A DNA stretch of 64,000 nt from Candidatus Raymondbacteria bacterium RIFOXYA2_FULL_49_16 (GTDB lineage Bacteria; Fibrobacterota; OXYB2-FULL-49-7; XYB2-FULL-49-35). The position numbers and the translations under genes were made by a program. The stretch covers positions 1 to 64,000 of the forward strand of contig MFYT01000001.1 of assembly GCA_001789205.1 (NCBI GenBank). The letters are read 5' to 3'. Within the stretch, counting starts at the first letter, position 1; each line of letters starts with the position of its first letter. The notes beneath the pieces were generated by a model. The model worked only from the letters and a program-made list of their open reading frames with translations, was not told the origin of the DNA and did not search any database. Of this stretch, positions 8,564 to 16,668 are shown piece after piece.

Positions 8564-9049
8564 GGATGGCCGGTTTAAATCGCCGCAATTACTTTATTTC
8601 TGAAAACCGGAAAAATATTAAGATAATCCGTCAAACCAACAATTTATTAGCCAGATCCGGGTAGTAACTTGTTGGCCGACAGACTACATCGTTTTTTATC
8701 CCTATAAACACCTTTTAACGAAAAACATTACGTGATGTATCCTCTGCACGCATGTATCACGGCCTTTTAGTTAGTACGCATCCATTATTCCCAACGTCCT
8801 GCATATAACAAACCAACTGAAAAGCGAAAAAATGTGCGTATTTGATGTTATTGTGGAATACAGTGCGGTGTTCCATGGCCGTCCTCATCCTAAACCCCAA
8901 ACCTCAACACGCATATACATGCGCGTTGAAATCAGTTCCAACAGATTGTTTTAAAGCACCATGGAAGAAATGGACTACTGGATATATATTAAATGAAATG
9001 ATTGCGAATCAAGGAAAATAAGTCCTGCTAACAAATCCCGGGGAATTGA
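8564..9049. other. Non-coding gap with a 40-bp imperfect palindrome
   Basis: No credible gene lies in these 486 bases. The notable object is an inverted repeat at 8636-8675 whose outer arms are CCAACAA and TTGTTGG; inside, TTA/TAA, TA/TA and CC/GG pair around a six-base loop, separated by single symmetric mismatches. It precedes the restriction operon and may be an operator, a decayed recombination site, or the boundary of the cassette region. Confidence 0.4.
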
Positions 9050-11665
9050 CTATTTCAAGTAAATCATTTTTTTCTGCAGTAACTGTTTCGTTCCTTCAAG
9101 GGTTAGTATATATACCCCGCCCGCCAATGGATGGTTCGCATTGTCCCGGCCATTCCACGATAAACGATAGTGCCCGGGCTTGCGCCATCCTTGCTCCAGC
9201 GTCCTGATTTTTTTACCATTTACGGAGAAAACAGACAACCGGTACACGTCTTCTTTTGGAAGGGAATATTGGATGATAAGCGCTGGGTTAAAAGGGTTGG
9301 GCGAGGTTTCCAGGGACCACGCCGGTACAGCAGGCAGACCATCCCCGGTCGCAGTGGTCGTTGAGTCTGCCAATTCAAAGCCGATTTCATCAGCATTCAC
9401 ATTGTAGTTGTTCGCGGTGCGCGCGGAAAGACGGACATGCTTTGCGTCTCTTGCCGTAAATACAGCTTCTTTCTGTTTGAGATCCACGGCCCAGGTCCCT
9501 GTTGCGGCCGTGTCAAAGGTGACGCTGTCCATGCTGGTGAGCACTGCATATGAGGCGATGACGCCATTCATACGGCTGTCCTGCCATGGCAGGTAAAAGA
9601 GCTTGGATATCCGATATGGTTTTACAAATGAGACAGTGAATGATTGCGGCGCTGCCAGACGGCTGACATAGCTGTTCCGGGTGCTATCCACTGTATAGGC
9701 AACGGCAAAACTGCTGCTATATGGCTCGTCACTGGCAGTCACGGTCATGTCCGCCCTTGGGACAAGGAATGGGGCAAATACGCGGCAGGTGTCGTATATG
9801 CCCTGGAGCGTCGCGGTTACGGGAATTGGCTGTGTCGCGGCGCCTGTCGCCTGCTTGACCGTGCCTTTAACCACCGAGACAATTGAGGGGTTGGTCGACG
9901 CCCAAACCGCCACAGTGTCAATATTCGCGAAAAATCGCTCAGCGCCTTTTTGAAAGTATCCGGTCGCTGTCATGGTAAACCCGATCAATGCCGTGTTTTT
10001 TTCGTGTTCCGAGAGCCTGATGGAGTCGAGTATCGCGGTTGTTGAGACAATACGTATGGAAACCGTGTCCAGAAACCCTTGTTTACTGACCCGGATGCGC
10101 GCGGTCCCGGTGTTTTTGGCAATGACCTGGCCGAAAACCGACACAGTGGCCAGAAAGGTGTTGAGCGAGGTGTAGACGCATTCCTTTTCCGTGGTGTCGA
10201 TTTTTCCAGTACTGTACGCGATCACAGCCGAGACCCGGGTTGTGTCGTACTGTTCAAGAACGCTGTCGTGCGCAAAGGCCTGCATGGACGTTGCGGTGAG
10301 ACTGTCGAGAGGGTCTGTGTTGTCAATGGAAAAATGGAAAAAAGTAAGCGGTCCAATGCCGCGGGTGTTTGAAAGCCAGGGGCCGTTGTAGTTGAGACCT
10401 GTGAAGGGATCGTATTCAGGCGGGATATAACTTACCGCGTCCCCTTCGGACGCATTGTTGTGCATATGGAGGGTGACTGTATGGGCTGCTGTGTCCGCGG
10501 AAAGGGAATCAGCCACACCCCACTCCTGGCCATACTCCCGGCGGAGAGAGAAATAGTTTTTCATTGACGCATCAGCGGGAAGCAGCACTGGCTGGTCAAA
10601 CTGGAGCACAAGCCGGGTACGCGCATTGTCCGCGTAGAAGGCCCGCTGAATATCAGGCGGTGTGATGTTCACCGTGTCGGCTGACCCATACAGATCGCGC
10701 GACATCAGTCTATACATCCAGCCCCCCATTTCCTGATACCCGGCGGTGACAAAGTGGCAGTTGTCAGAGGAGCGTCCGGCCACATTGGTGGTGGACATGA
10801 GCGATACGTCCGGTAAAAGCGCCGGAAGCCTTCGCTGGCAATCGCGCAGTATGTCTTGCCTGACGCTGCCGCAACCGGGCCGTATCTGGAACACGTAGAA
10901 ATTGGTGATGGAAGGGCAGTCGGTTTTCCAGGCATCATGAATGGCCTTGAAATTATTGGCATAGCCAACGGCGTTGTACAGGGAATCGCCCCCTTCGGAT
11001 TCTCCCTGGTACCACAGCATTGCCCTGATGCCATTGCGCAGGCCTGCCCGGGTGATGAGGAAAAATAATTTGCCATAGATGGAGGTGAGTGTGGTATCGC
11101 GAAGATGCGAGACAATGGCAGTGGCGCCCACAGCGCCGTTGAAGAAACAGACCGGTATTGCCTGGTTTTCAATGATCGTTTTTCCCAGGTCCCAGGGTGT
11201 GGACCATGACCTATGCCAGGTAGTATCCGTGAGACTGATGTGTCTGAGCCATGGACTGTAATAGGTGACCCCTGAGCTTGCGGCGTTTGACTGGCCATCC
11301 ACCAAAAAGGCATCGCCGCAGAGGACGCTGTCCGCGTTGCTGGCGAGCGTTGCGTCCACGCGCAGCTCAAATTTGTACGAAGCTAATTCCGCATAGATAC
11401 GCGGGTTAAAGGTAAAGGGCGCGCTATCCCCTGAATAAGTCAAATCCTGGCTGAAACGGGCCCACGGGGAGCCGTTTTTCAGGATCGTCAGGATGATTGA
11501 ATCTGAACCAAGTGAAGTGACGCTGCCCGCTACAGGGACAATCGCCGAGTCGTGCGCATCGCGGGCAAAGAATTGCAGCTTTTGCGGAAAAGAATTTAAA
11601 GAAACGGTTTGGCCAATGACGAGTGATGAAAAGCTGAGCAGGGCAAAAACCAGGATCGTTTTCAC
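9050..11665 (-). CDS. Secreted sialate O-acetylesterase-like multidomain protein
   Basis: About 871 residues. The start is a GTG at 11665 after GGAGGAGA and opens a signal peptide (VKTILVFALLSFSSLVIGQ); the frame is open further upstream but would run into the divergent gene. A SASA/DUF303 domain covers residues about 100-370, with LVDGQSNAASSG (catalytic Ser), FFNGAVGATAI and WYQGESEGG, as in enzymes that remove acetyl groups from sugars. Ig-like and F5/8-type C (discoidin-like) beta-domains follow, and the protein ends with a sorting-like domain (SPNPFNP, then LSWNGRD, then GGVYILTLEG). It should act outside the cell. A similar but shorter protein is encoded at 59020-60735. Confidence 0.85.
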   Translation of the reverse strand: MKTILVFALLSFSSLVIGQTVSLNSFPQKLQFFARDAHDSAIVPVAGSVTSLGSDSIILTILKNGSPWARFSQDLTYSGDSAPFTFNPRIYAELASYKFELRVDATLASNADSVLCGDAFLVDGQSNAASSGVTYYSPWLRHISLTDTTWHRSWSTPWDLGKTIIENQAIPVCFFNGAVGATAIVSHLRDTTLTSIYGKLFFLITRAGLRNGIRAMLWYQGESEGGDSLYNAVGYANNFKAIHDAWKTDCPSITNFYVFQIRPGCGSVRQDILRDCQRRLPALLPDVSLMSTTNVAGRSSDNCHFVTAGYQEMGGWMYRLMSRDLYGSADTVNITPPDIQRAFYADNARTRLVLQFDQPVLLPADASMKNYFSLRREYGQEWGVADSLSADTAAHTVTLHMHNNASEGDAVSYIPPEYDPFTGLNYNGPWLSNTRGIGPLTFFHFSIDNTDPLDSLTATSMQAFAHDSVLEQYDTTRVSAVIAYSTGKIDTTEKECVYTSLNTFLATVSVFGQVIAKNTGTARIRVSKQGFLDTVSIRIVSTTAILDSIRLSEHEKNTALIGFTMTATGYFQKGAERFFANIDTVAVWASTNPSIVSVVKGTVKQATGAATQPIPVTATLQGIYDTCRVFAPFLVPRADMTVTASDEPYSSSFAVAYTVDSTRNSYVSRLAAPQSFTVSFVKPYRISKLFYLPWQDSRMNGVIASYAVLTSMDSVTFDTAATGTWAVDLKQKEAVFTARDAKHVRLSARTANNYNVNADEIGFELADSTTTATGDGLPAVPAWSLETSPNPFNPALIIQYSLPKEDVYRLSVFSVNGKKIRTLEQGWRKPGHYRLSWNGRDNANHPLAGGVYILTLEGTKQLLQKKMIYLK

Positions 11666-11726
11666 TCTCTCCTCCATTGTGTTAAAGGTTTGACTGTGTT
11701 TCGTCTTGTGCCTTAAAATTGTGCGG

Positions 11727-11756
11727 ATCATAGCAAAATACAATAATTTTAAACAA
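11727..11756 (-). promoter_or_regulatory. Possible sigma-70 promoter of the esterase gene
   Basis: On the minus strand TTGTTT and TATGAT are separated by 18 bases, about 60 bases before the chosen GTG. The -10 is good and the -35 is weak. The divergent DUF2400 gene begins 54 bases away on the other side. Confidence 0.35.
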
Positions 11757-11809
11757 AACACAAAACAAAGAACTTTTCTTTTTAAAATGCTATTTTTATT
11801 AGAACACCT

Positions 11810-12595
11810 ATGAATCCAGAAACAAAACAACGCATACAATCCACATTCAAGCGCTACCATAGACCCGCATGTCTGGCAGACGATCCTCTGTGCGTTGTGC
11901 GCATGTTCGCGCAACCAGCGGACTGGGAAATGGCCGGGCTTGTAGCAGCGGTCCTTGCCTATGGCCGTGTGGAACAGATCATAGCCGCACTGAACAGGAT
12001 TTTTGAGGCAACGGGAAAAAACCTGAGCGCGTTTGTTTTTTCGACAACCTATGGCGAAAAAACCACGGCATTTGCGGGAATAAAACACAGGTTCAACGAC
12101 AGCGTGGATATTGCCCTACTCTTCGAAGGCGTCAAACAAGCCTATGCCCGACACGGAAGCCTGAACAAATTGTTTCTTTCATATTACAAAGAAAACCATT
12201 CAGCAAGCGCATCGCTCATGGAATTCGCGGCGTTTTTCAGGACATGTGCGCGCGCAATATTCGGCAGGGAAAAAAAGTCATTTGCATTTCTGTTCCCCTG
12301 TCCTTCGGCGCAGTCCGCCTGCAAACGCCTGCATTTGTTTCTCCGCTGGATGGTGCGCAAAGACGACGGCATAGACCTGGGGCTGTGGAAGGGCGTTCCC
12401 GCGTCAGCGCTGCTCATACCCGTGGACACGCACATTGCGCGGGCAGCGCGTCTGCTTGGGTTAACAAAACGGTCAGCAGCGGATTGGACAATGGCAGAGG
12501 AAATTACAGCAGAATTGCGTACCCTTGACCCGCACGATCCAATCAAATACGATTTTGCATTGTGTACGGCCGGGAAAATGGGTGTTCGCCCGTAG
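11810..12595 (+). CDS. TIGR02757/DUF2400 family protein
   Basis: A 261-residue cytoplasmic protein that I recognise as the TIGR02757 (DUF2400) family from its N-terminus (DDPLCVVRMFAQPADWEMAG, then AYGRVEQII) and its C-terminal LIPVDTHIARAARLLGLT and LDPHDPIKYDFALC. The VDTH...LGLT and D.P.KYDFALC segments recall the HhH-GPD fold of DNA glycosylases. The molecular role of the family is not established. It is transcribed away from the esterase gene, and its 3' end meets a repeat-rich gap. Confidence 0.85.
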   Translation: MNPETKQRIQSTFKRYHRPACLADDPLCVVRMFAQPADWEMAGLVAAVLAYGRVEQIIAALNRIFEATGKNLSAFVFSTTYGEKTTAFAGIKHRFNDSVDIALLFEGVKQAYARHGSLNKLFLSYYKENHSASASLMEFAAFFRTCARAIFGREKKSFAFLFPCPSAQSACKRLHLFLRWMVRKDDGIDLGLWKGVPASALLIPVDTHIARAARLLGLTKRSAADWTMAEEITAELRTLDPHDPIKYDFALCTAGKMGVRP

Positions 12596-12673
12596 GGGCG
12601 GCATTTTATTGTGGGGCGCTATTGTAGGGGCGTCATTCATCAAATGATGACGCTCGTTGCAGAATGACGCCCC
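12592..12673. repeat. GGGGCGTCATTC inverted repeat (REP-like)
   Basis: GGGGCGTCATTC (12627-12638) is matched by GAATGACGCCCC (12662-12673), with more partial copies (GTAGGGGCGGCATT, GTGGGGCGC) just before. The longer form, GGGGCGTCATTCTGCAAC on the minus strand, nearly matches the tandem copies at 20051-20116, so this is a dispersed family. It lies between convergent genes and may also end transcription. Confidence 0.6.
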
Positions 12674-12732
12674 ATACAATGCCGAATCAATGTAATCAAT
12701 ATTATGTGCGTGAATGCCCCCGTACAGGCGGA

Positions 12733-14619
12733 TTATTTCAACAATACTAGCCGCAGCGCAGAAAGCCGTTTGTTTCCCGCAGATAAAACACACCAGTACA
12801 CGCCCGAAGAAAATCGGCTTGCATCCCAGGTTAATTCAGCGGGCAGCTGGAAGTGTGCAGTGGGCAGTTTATAGACAATCTTTCCCTGAATATCATAAAT
12901 TTGTAGGTGTATTGTTTCACTGCCAACCGCCTGCTGCCAACTGTCAGCTGATATCTTCACACTGCTGTTAAATGGATTAGGAAATGCCTCAAGCCGTACT
13001 GCAGCTGTTAACGCAGGAGAGCTTTCAGACCCTGTGCCCGAGGTAAAGAAGGTAAAATCATTGGTTGTTGTTGTGTTACCGACAGGGTCTTTCAGCGTTA
13101 TTTCGCAATGGTAGGTCTGGTTTGAGTCCAGGTTTCTCAGATCAATGTCGTGGACCATTTTGTACACTGTCGCGTGGGTCGCGTAATTCGCGTAATTAAA
13201 GATTGAATCATAGTCAGTGGTTTTTCCATAGCGCAGCTGGCAGAGGACAAGGTCTGGCTCCCTGTTGTCAGTATTAATGCTTACCCGTATGCGGCGCTGG
13301 GTTTTATTGTTATACAAGGGCCAGTTTTCAACCATAGGAAGGGGAGGGGCGACCGTGTCCTGAATAGCGGTTTTGGGTTTAAGCGGGTTGTAGATAGGGT
13401 CGCCCACATTCCTGGTCTTCCACCCAAGGGTCGGCTCCGCATGATAAGCGGCCTCGGCAAAGTTGCTGCCATTTAGGATATAGTACAAAAGTTTTTCGGG
13501 CTGAGTATGGCCGCTGAGATATGGTTCGTCGAGCACACCGCAAGCGGCTGTTGCGCCGTAATAGAGCGCGCCGCCGCTAAAACAGCCGGGCGAGGTTGTT
13601 GACAGGGAATTTGAATTCAGGTCGCATACAACAGCGCCGGGCATCCACGTCCAGGCAAACCGGTTGTACTTGCTCAGGTTGTACCAGCCTCCGTAGAACA
13701 AGGCATTGGGCGCGGTTAGGGCAGACGAACCATCGTGATAGAGTGCGCCTGAATCGCCTATCTCAAAACCTTTGCCATCAGTCGCGTCGTCTAAAAGCGT
13801 GTTCTCCCATTTGAGTTCAAAGCCAGCGTTCAGGATAAATTGGGACGCCATGCCCATGTCAAAGTCAGCAAGGTCATATGCTCCGTATCCTTTGGGGTAT
13901 TGGGTCTGGAATTCATTGTCCGTGTATTTCCCATAGCGCGTGTCAACATAGCCAATGCCTGTATACCACCTGGCGCCTGTGGTTACGCCAACATAGCGTT
14001 CTGCATAGAGTGCGCGGTCAACCAGTTCCTTTGCCAACTGAAAGGTCATTGCGTCGAGTTCGGTGACCAGAAACATGCGGGTCCCGTTTATCTGGTACGT
14101 GGCGTCAAAGCGGCCCTTGTCAGTCCCAATGGTAGGCGAAGGTTCGTACATTGGGTTGGTCCCGGGATTTATTGCCGAGTTGGATGTGTCATCGCCAATA
14201 GCGTAAAGCGCTGCCAGATTTTCACACACGGGATAGTTTGTCGAATACGTGGCGCCGTTCTTCCTGCACACAGCGTAAGGAATGCCTTTGCACAGGACAA
14301 TATACAGGATGGAATCAATGCCTATTGCCTCGATTTTTTGCCGTATGGGCGCAACCAGTTCAGAGTAGAAGAGCGGCAGCTGGGCCGCAAGGTTGTAGGT
14401 GCGGTCAGTACTGGTGGCCACACCAAGCATGTTCTGCTCGGGTATTCCCCGCTTATGCTGATAATACAGGGCAAGGTCTCTTGAATCCGAGACGCCATTG
14501 CTGTCCATGTCGCTCTGGTTTGTGCGATACACGACAAGCACGCGTGATGGCGAGTCATCAGCAAAGAGCAGCGCCTGGAGAATGGTAAGAAACGCTATCA
14601 AAAAGAGGGATTTTCTCAT
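12733..14619 (-). CDS. Secreted TIGR03790 family protein with sorting-like domain
   Basis: About 628 residues with a signal peptide (MRKSLFLIAFLTILQALLFA). The following SRVLVVYRTNQSDMDSNGVS and YYQHKRGIPEQNMLGV are typical of TIGR03790, a family of exported proteins of unknown function; the family region extends to about residue 420. A fibronectin-like segment and a C-terminal sorting-like domain (AFPNPFNSS, IYDIQGK, LTWDASRFSSGVY) complete it. The last domain carries an in-frame palindromic insert. An ATG five codons upstream is an alternative start; neither has a clear ribosome binding site. It stands alone, convergent with the DUF2400 gene. Confidence 0.83.
   Translation of the reverse strand: MRKSLFLIAFLTILQALLFADDSPSRVLVVYRTNQSDMDSNGVSDSRDLALYYQHKRGIPEQNMLGVATSTDRTYNLAAQLPLFYSELVAPIRQKIEAIGIDSILYIVLCKGIPYAVCRKNGATYSTNYPVCENLAALYAIGDDTSNSAINPGTNPMYEPSPTIGTDKGRFDATYQINGTRMFLVTELDAMTFQLAKELVDRALYAERYVGVTTGARWYTGIGYVDTRYGKYTDNEFQTQYPKGYGAYDLADFDMGMASQFILNAGFELKWENTLLDDATDGKGFEIGDSGALYHDGSSALTAPNALFYGGWYNLSKYNRFAWTWMPGAVVCDLNSNSLSTTSPGCFSGGALYYGATAACGVLDEPYLSGHTQPEKLLYYILNGSNFAEAAYHAEPTLGWKTRNVGDPIYNPLKPKTAIQDTVAPPLPMVENWPLYNNKTQRRIRVSINTDNREPDLVLCQLRYGKTTDYDSIFNYANYATHATVYKMVHDIDLRNLDSNQTYHCEITLKDPVGNTTTTNDFTFFTSGTGSESSPALTAAVRLEAFPNPFNSSVKISADSWQQAVGSETIHLQIYDIQGKIVYKLPTAHFQLPAELTWDASRFSSGVYWCVLSAGNKRLSALRLVLLK
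12841..12950. repeat. In-frame palindromic insert in the sorting-like domain
   Basis: Arms GGGCAGCTGGAAGTGTGCAG (from 12841) and CTGCCAACTGTCAGCTG (to 12950) pair imperfectly around the codons for IYDIQGK. They are made of repeated words such as GCAGTGGGCAG. A comparable arrangement with different words is present at 62529-62630. Confidence 0.5.
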
Positions 14620-14744
14620 GTATTTAAAATGCATAATGCTCTATGTACAAGGCAAACTATTATTCATAGACACATCTGTTTATCAATTCACGAACACGCT
14701 GTCCCGTAACCGCACAAGAGTATGATATTAAGTAAAATAAGCAA

Positions 14745-14760
14745 TGGCATGGCAAATGCT
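14745..14760 (+). promoter_or_regulatory. Sigma-54 promoter (-24/-12) of the thioredoxin unit
   Basis: TGGCATGGCAAATGCT has the invariant GG and GC separated by ten bases and matches TGGCACG-N4-TTGCW in 14 of 16 positions. Transcription would start near 14771, about 26 bases before the thioredoxin ATG. It shares the TGGCATG..ATGCT form with the sites at 16320 and 24324. Confidence 0.7.
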
Positions 14761-14796
14761 TTGTCATTGTTATGTAATTTGAAACAGGAGGCTTTT

Positions 14797-15129
14797 ATGG
14801 AATCTACAAAGAATGTTCTTCATGTCACAGACAGTAACTTCAAGGCTGAGGTCATTGATTCAGACCTGCCAGTGCTTGTGGATTTCTGGGCAGAGTGGTG
14901 TGGGCCCTGCAGAATGCTTGGTCCAACAATTGAAAAAATAGCTGAAAAATACCAGGGCCGGGTAAAGGTCGTAAAGATGAATACAGACGAGGCGCCGCAG
15001 GCGTCCATGGCATATAGCATAGCAGCCATTCCAACGGTCATGCTTTTCAACCATGGCAGTGTTGTGGACACGCTGGTCGGGGTACAGCAGCCAATAATGT
15101 ACGAGCGGTCGCTCGAGAGGGTGGTATAG
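14797..15129 (+). CDS. trxA: Thioredoxin
   Basis: A 110-residue thioredoxin, the small cytoplasmic dithiol reductant. The active site is DFWAEWCGPCRMLGPTIEKI, and the cis-Pro segment is AAIPTVMLFNHG. The ATG at 14797 follows AGGAGG by six bases; an open frame 25 codons longer begins upstream of the promoter and is rejected. The next gene starts one base after the stop and encodes a small membrane protein with an in-frame TGA, so the two are certainly cotranscribed and may be redox partners. A sigma-54 site lies upstream. Confidence 0.95.
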   Translation: MESTKNVLHVTDSNFKAEVIDSDLPVLVDFWAEWCGPCRMLGPTIEKIAEKYQGRVKVVKMNTDEAPQASMAYSIAAIPTVMLFNHGSVVDTLVGVQQPIMYERSLERVV

Positions 15130-15130
15130 C

Positions 15131-15292
15131 ATGGTGGTAAAAATAGTGGTGGTGGTGGCAGGCGGGCTTCTTGGGTTTGCCTACTATAAATTCATCGGCT
15201 GCCACGGTGGCTGAGGGCTGACGGGAAATCCGTTTACCGCCGTAGTTTACGGGGCAGTCGTGGGTCTCATGATCTCTTCGTTTGTTAAATAG
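15131..15292 (+). CDS. DUF6132-like small membrane protein, putative selenoprotein (TGA at codon 28)
   Basis: Reading through an in-frame TGA at 15212-15214 gives 53 residues. The N-terminus is one hydrophobic helix (VVVVAGGLLGFAYYKFIG), then GCHGG-U-GLTGNPF, then a second helix (VVYGAVVGLMISSFVK). As I recall the DUF6132-like family, the pattern is YYKF.GC...G.CPITSNP..., so the TGA falls at or next to the second conserved Cys (spacing here is one shorter). Reading frame, family motif and second helix all continue after the TGA, which argues for selenocysteine and against decay. A hairpin CCGTA-GTT-TACGG (15240-15252) has its loop about 30 bases after the TGA, the usual range for a bacterial SECIS. 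It directly follows thioredoxin. If not recoded, the gene is a truncated 27-residue peptide. Confidence 0.65.
15240..15252 (+). promoter_or_regulatory. Candidate SECIS hairpin in the DUF6132-like gene
   Basis: Five perfect pairs (CCGTA/TACGG) close a GTT loop starting 31 bases downstream of the TGA. A G at the start of the loop and this spacing suit SelB recognition in bacteria. The stem is short, so this is tentative. Confidence 0.35.
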
Positions 15293-15378
15293 AGCTTAAA
15301 AAGCATTGAAAAATAAAACGCTTTAATTTATATTACTTTAGTAGGAAATAACCATACAAAGAGAGTAAGGAGACCAGT

Positions 15379-16185
15379 ATGAAGAGTATAACCCGCACCA
15401 TCATCATCCTCTGTCTTGCGTCCATGGCCCCGGTGTTTGCGGCTGATTCGCTAAAAGTTTCGGTGAACGTGAGCAATCCTCCGAACGGAAACTACGGATC
15501 CAGGTATTTTGTTGTCATGTGGATCGAAAACGCGGCTGGCCAGTTTGTAAAATCCTTTGGCCTCTGGGGCAGGGAAACCAACAGCAATGATTTCCCCATA
15601 TGGAATTCAAAAAATGGCGGTGTTAAAAGCATCGACGGAGTAAGCGCAGCGACATTGAGTTCCTCTCAGACTCTTTCCACAAACTGGAAGTGCACAAACG
15701 CGGCTGGCACCATTGTGACTGAAGGTACCTACTATATCAATATCGAGCTGACCAACCGCCATAGCACCATGCCAAACCCTGGGACCTATTTTGTACGCAC
15801 ACCCATTGTGATTGACCGAGAGGCAAAAACAAAGAGCACGCTTGATTCATCTCTCAATAATGGCGCAACATACATCACCAGCTTTCTGGCAGACTATATT
15901 CCCGACAATTCCACAATTGAATCATTTGGCGCTCTGACCCAGCTCATGGTCACGCCCTATGGATTTGTCATTCCAGCGGGTCTTGCCTCGCAGGTCCGTT
16001 CAGTGCGTCTCTTTTCCATTGACGGAAGACTTATCTGGCAGGACAACCTTCAGAATCGGACTGGCTCTGGCATTGTGATTACCAGAAACAGCTATCAGCA
16101 GAAGGTGCGTGCATCGGGAATCAACTACCTGGTGGCTGATTTCGGGAAGAACATTGTTACGCATCCTGTTGTCAGTGTAAAATAA
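15379..16185 (+). CDS. Exported DUF2271-like protein
   Basis: A 268-residue protein with a clear signal peptide (MKSITRTIIILCLASMAPVFA). Residues about 25-165 read like DUF2271 (YFVVMWIENAAGQFVKSFGLWG, LSTNWKCTNAAGTIVTEGTYYI), a periplasmic domain of unknown function often found near flavin-linked redox proteins. The last 65 residues (VRSVRLFSIDGRLIWQ ... GINYLVADFG) look like a short form of the sorting-like domain seen elsewhere here. It has its own ribosome binding site (GTAAGGAGACC) and is followed by a strong terminator, so it is probably monocistronic. Confidence 0.75.
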   Translation: MKSITRTIIILCLASMAPVFAADSLKVSVNVSNPPNGNYGSRYFVVMWIENAAGQFVKSFGLWGRETNSNDFPIWNSKNGGVKSIDGVSAATLSSSQTLSTNWKCTNAAGTIVTEGTYYINIELTNRHSTMPNPGTYFVRTPIVIDREAKTKSTLDSSLNNGATYITSFLADYIPDNSTIESFGALTQLMVTPYGFVIPAGLASQVRSVRLFSIDGRLIWQDNLQNRTGSGIVITRNSYQQKVRASGINYLVADFGKNIVTHPVVSVK

Positions 16186-16210
16186 CCGGTATTTTTGTTT
16201 TTTTTTTGCC

Positions 16211-16240
16211 CTGGAGTCGTTTTGACTCCAGAGCTTTTTT
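16211..16240 (+). terminator. Rho-independent terminator
   Basis: CTGGAGTC and GACTCCAG form a perfect eight-pair stem with a five-base loop, followed by AGC and a run of six T, 25 bases after the DUF2271-like stop codon. Confidence 0.9.
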
Positions 16241-16319
16241 ATCATACACAACTGTACAGTAATACAAAGAATTCATCATATCGGTCTTATAATCTATTGA
16301 AAAACTTATAAATACGGCT

Positions 16320-16335
16320 GGGCATGGGAAATGCT
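16320..16335 (+). promoter_or_regulatory. Sigma-54 promoter of the HesB-like gene
   Basis: GGGCATGGGAAATGCT keeps GG-N10-GC and matches the sigma-54 consensus in 13 of 16 positions. Transcription would start near 16346, 27 bases before the HesB-like ATG. Confidence 0.65.
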
Positions 16336-16372
16336 ATTATATTTACATCTATTCGAATACGGAGGAACAGTT

Positions 16373-16663
16373 ATGAAGATTACAGCGCTGGCAAAAGAAG
16401 AGCTCGGGAAAATCTTGGTAAAAAAAGGGCAGAAAAACTCACTTTTTCGAATTTTTATTCAGGGTTTTGGCTGAGGCGGGCCCAGATTGGGCATTGCCCT
16501 GGAAGGGCAAAAGAGCGAACGAGATAGTTCTGAAGATGTGCAGGGTTTCACCGTGGTGTACGAAGACAATCTCAAAGGATATATCCGCGACGCAGTGGTG
16601 GACTATCGGAAGAGCTGGTTTGGTGAAGCGGGTTTTGTCGTTGAAACAGGCTATGCCTGCTAA
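16373..16663 (+). CDS. HesB-like selenoprotein (TGA at codon 34)
   Basis: Read through one in-frame TGA (16472-16474), the gene gives 96 residues of the HesB/IscA iron-sulfur carrier fold: MKITALAKEELGKIL, then FRIFIQGFG-U-GGPRLGIAL, then VVYEDNLKGYIRDAVVDY and a C-terminal GFVVETGYAC. In ordinary HesB-like proteins the position after GFG is Cys (GFGCSGP), and HesB-like selenoproteins are an established bacterial family. A hairpin TTGCCC-TGGAA-GGGCAA with loop about 26 bases after the TGA fits a SECIS. GGAGG precedes the ATG by seven bases. The FmdB-like gene begins five bases after its stop. The role of Sec-HesB proteins is not known; redox or iron-sulfur handling is inferred. Confidence 0.85.
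16494..16510 (+). promoter_or_regulatory. Candidate SECIS hairpin in the HesB-like gene
   Basis: TTGCCC (16494-16499) pairs perfectly with GGGCAA (16505-16510) around the loop TGGAA. The loop starts 26 bases after the TGA and contains the GG favoured in bacterial SECIS loops. Confidence 0.55.
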
Positions 16664-16668
16664 AAAAT

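Noticed and set aside
11666-12088. Upstream extension of the SASA-type esterase
   Set aside because: It would cover the divergent DUF2400 start and hide the signal peptide; GGAGG sits just before the GTG at 11665.
15212-15214. TGA as a simple nonsense mutation in the DUF6132-like gene
   Set aside because: The motif and second helix continue in frame, the position matches a conserved Cys, and a known selenoprotein type lies close by. It remains possible but is less likely.
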